Translations under genes and position numbers: made by a program
NCBI GenBank assembly: GCA_030374735.1
Contig: JASCIV010000282.1
Coordinates: forward strand, 1-26,511
Reading direction: 5' to 3'
Source: Gracilaria caudata
Taxonomy: Eukaryota; Rhodophyta; Florideophyceae; Gracilariales; Gracilariaceae
DNA: 26,511 bases
Shown here: positions 26,248-26,511 of the stretch, piece after piece
Layout of the letters: every line of letters starts with the position of its first letter
Numbering within the stretch: the first letter of the stretch is position 1
Notes under the pieces: generated by a model
What the model was told of the DNA's origin: nothing
What the model saw: the letters and a program-made list of their open reading frames with translations, nothing else
Database searches by the model: none

Positions 26248-26511
26248 ACTCATACGCGCCGCCAAACGGTGCGCAAATCATTCTATGCCACGCGCAGCGA
26301 AGCGCTTTTTTGCTCGTTTCGCTTCGTGCCGTGCGCCTCTGCCGCAGCCCCAAAGCGCAACGCGGCGCGCGCGCGCCTTCTGTGTGCCCCTCTTTCTCGC
26401 CGACCCACGGTGCCGGGCAGTGTGCGACCCTCCTCCGCAGCGAGCACCCCGCGCTGTCTCGCTGCTCGCCCTTTCCCACCACCCTTCCCGTTCCCTACCC
26501 CCCCCCCTCGC

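Larger units (their letters stand above)
24995..26511. promoter_or_regulatory. GC/CpG-rich region upstream of the BAG gene and probable promoter of a gene to the right
   Basis: No gene is supported in these 1.5 kb. The first 250 bases are GC-rich and form the leftward leader/promoter of the WW-BAG gene. The final 550 bases are strongly CpG-rich (runs of CGCG) and end in a C/T-rich tract with a run of ten C at about 26499-26508, resembling the pyrimidine-rich leader of the LHCR gene. This suggests a plus-strand gene starting just beyond the window (inference). Several open frames here on both strands reflect the high GC content. Confidence 0.45.

Overview
The window looks like nuclear DNA of a photosynthetic eukaryote with a red-type plastid, most simply a red alga (inference). 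The evidence is a light-harvesting protein of the red-lineage LHCR type behind a short N-terminal transit-peptide-like region with no obvious hydrophobic signal peptide, a mitochondrial alternative oxidase, a Mediator subunit, a nucleolar two-RRM protein and a few short (82-91 nt) GT-AG introns. Most genes are uninterrupted, lie on both strands and are separated by 0.05-1.8 kb. There is nothing prokaryotic here: no operons, Shine-Dalgarno-led genes, CRISPR or insertion sequences. I recognised no tRNA or rRNA.

Layout from left to right. Positions 1-3803 are gene-poor, with a possible exon fragment at the extreme left edge (minus strand). MED14 (minus, 3804-6938) and an LHCR gene (plus, 7942-8538) are divergent across a ~1 kb shared promoter region. 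Next comes a protein with two tandem CAP/Srv2 N-terminal helical domains (minus, 8792-10354), then an AOX gene with two clear introns and a possible third (plus, 11875-13145). A bHLH regulator resembling the plant ILR3/IVc group follows (plus, 14982-16127), and it converges on a probable augmin HAUS3/AUG3 subunit (minus, 17349-18812). RBM34/Nop12 (minus, 19677-20609) diverges from a GUCD1-family gene with one intron (plus, 21212-22071). That gene converges tail to tail on an unrecognised 219-residue disordered protein (minus, 22120-22779). The last gene is a WW-BAG protein (minus, 23750-24994). The right end is CpG-rich and pyrimidine-rich and looks like the promoter/leader of a plus-strand gene beyond the window.

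The genes do not form one pathway. They are ordinary cellular functions: transcription, light harvesting, actin turnover, respiration, the spindle, ribosome assembly and chaperone regulation. The most unusual items are (1) the double CAP_N protein with no C-terminal actin-binding half encoded at the locus, (2) the WW-BAG combination, (3) an AOX stop codon embedded in a perfect 5' splice site with a matching acceptor 86 nt on, and (4) a cluster of four palindromes between AOX and the bHLH gene. I found no clear new multi-gene system.
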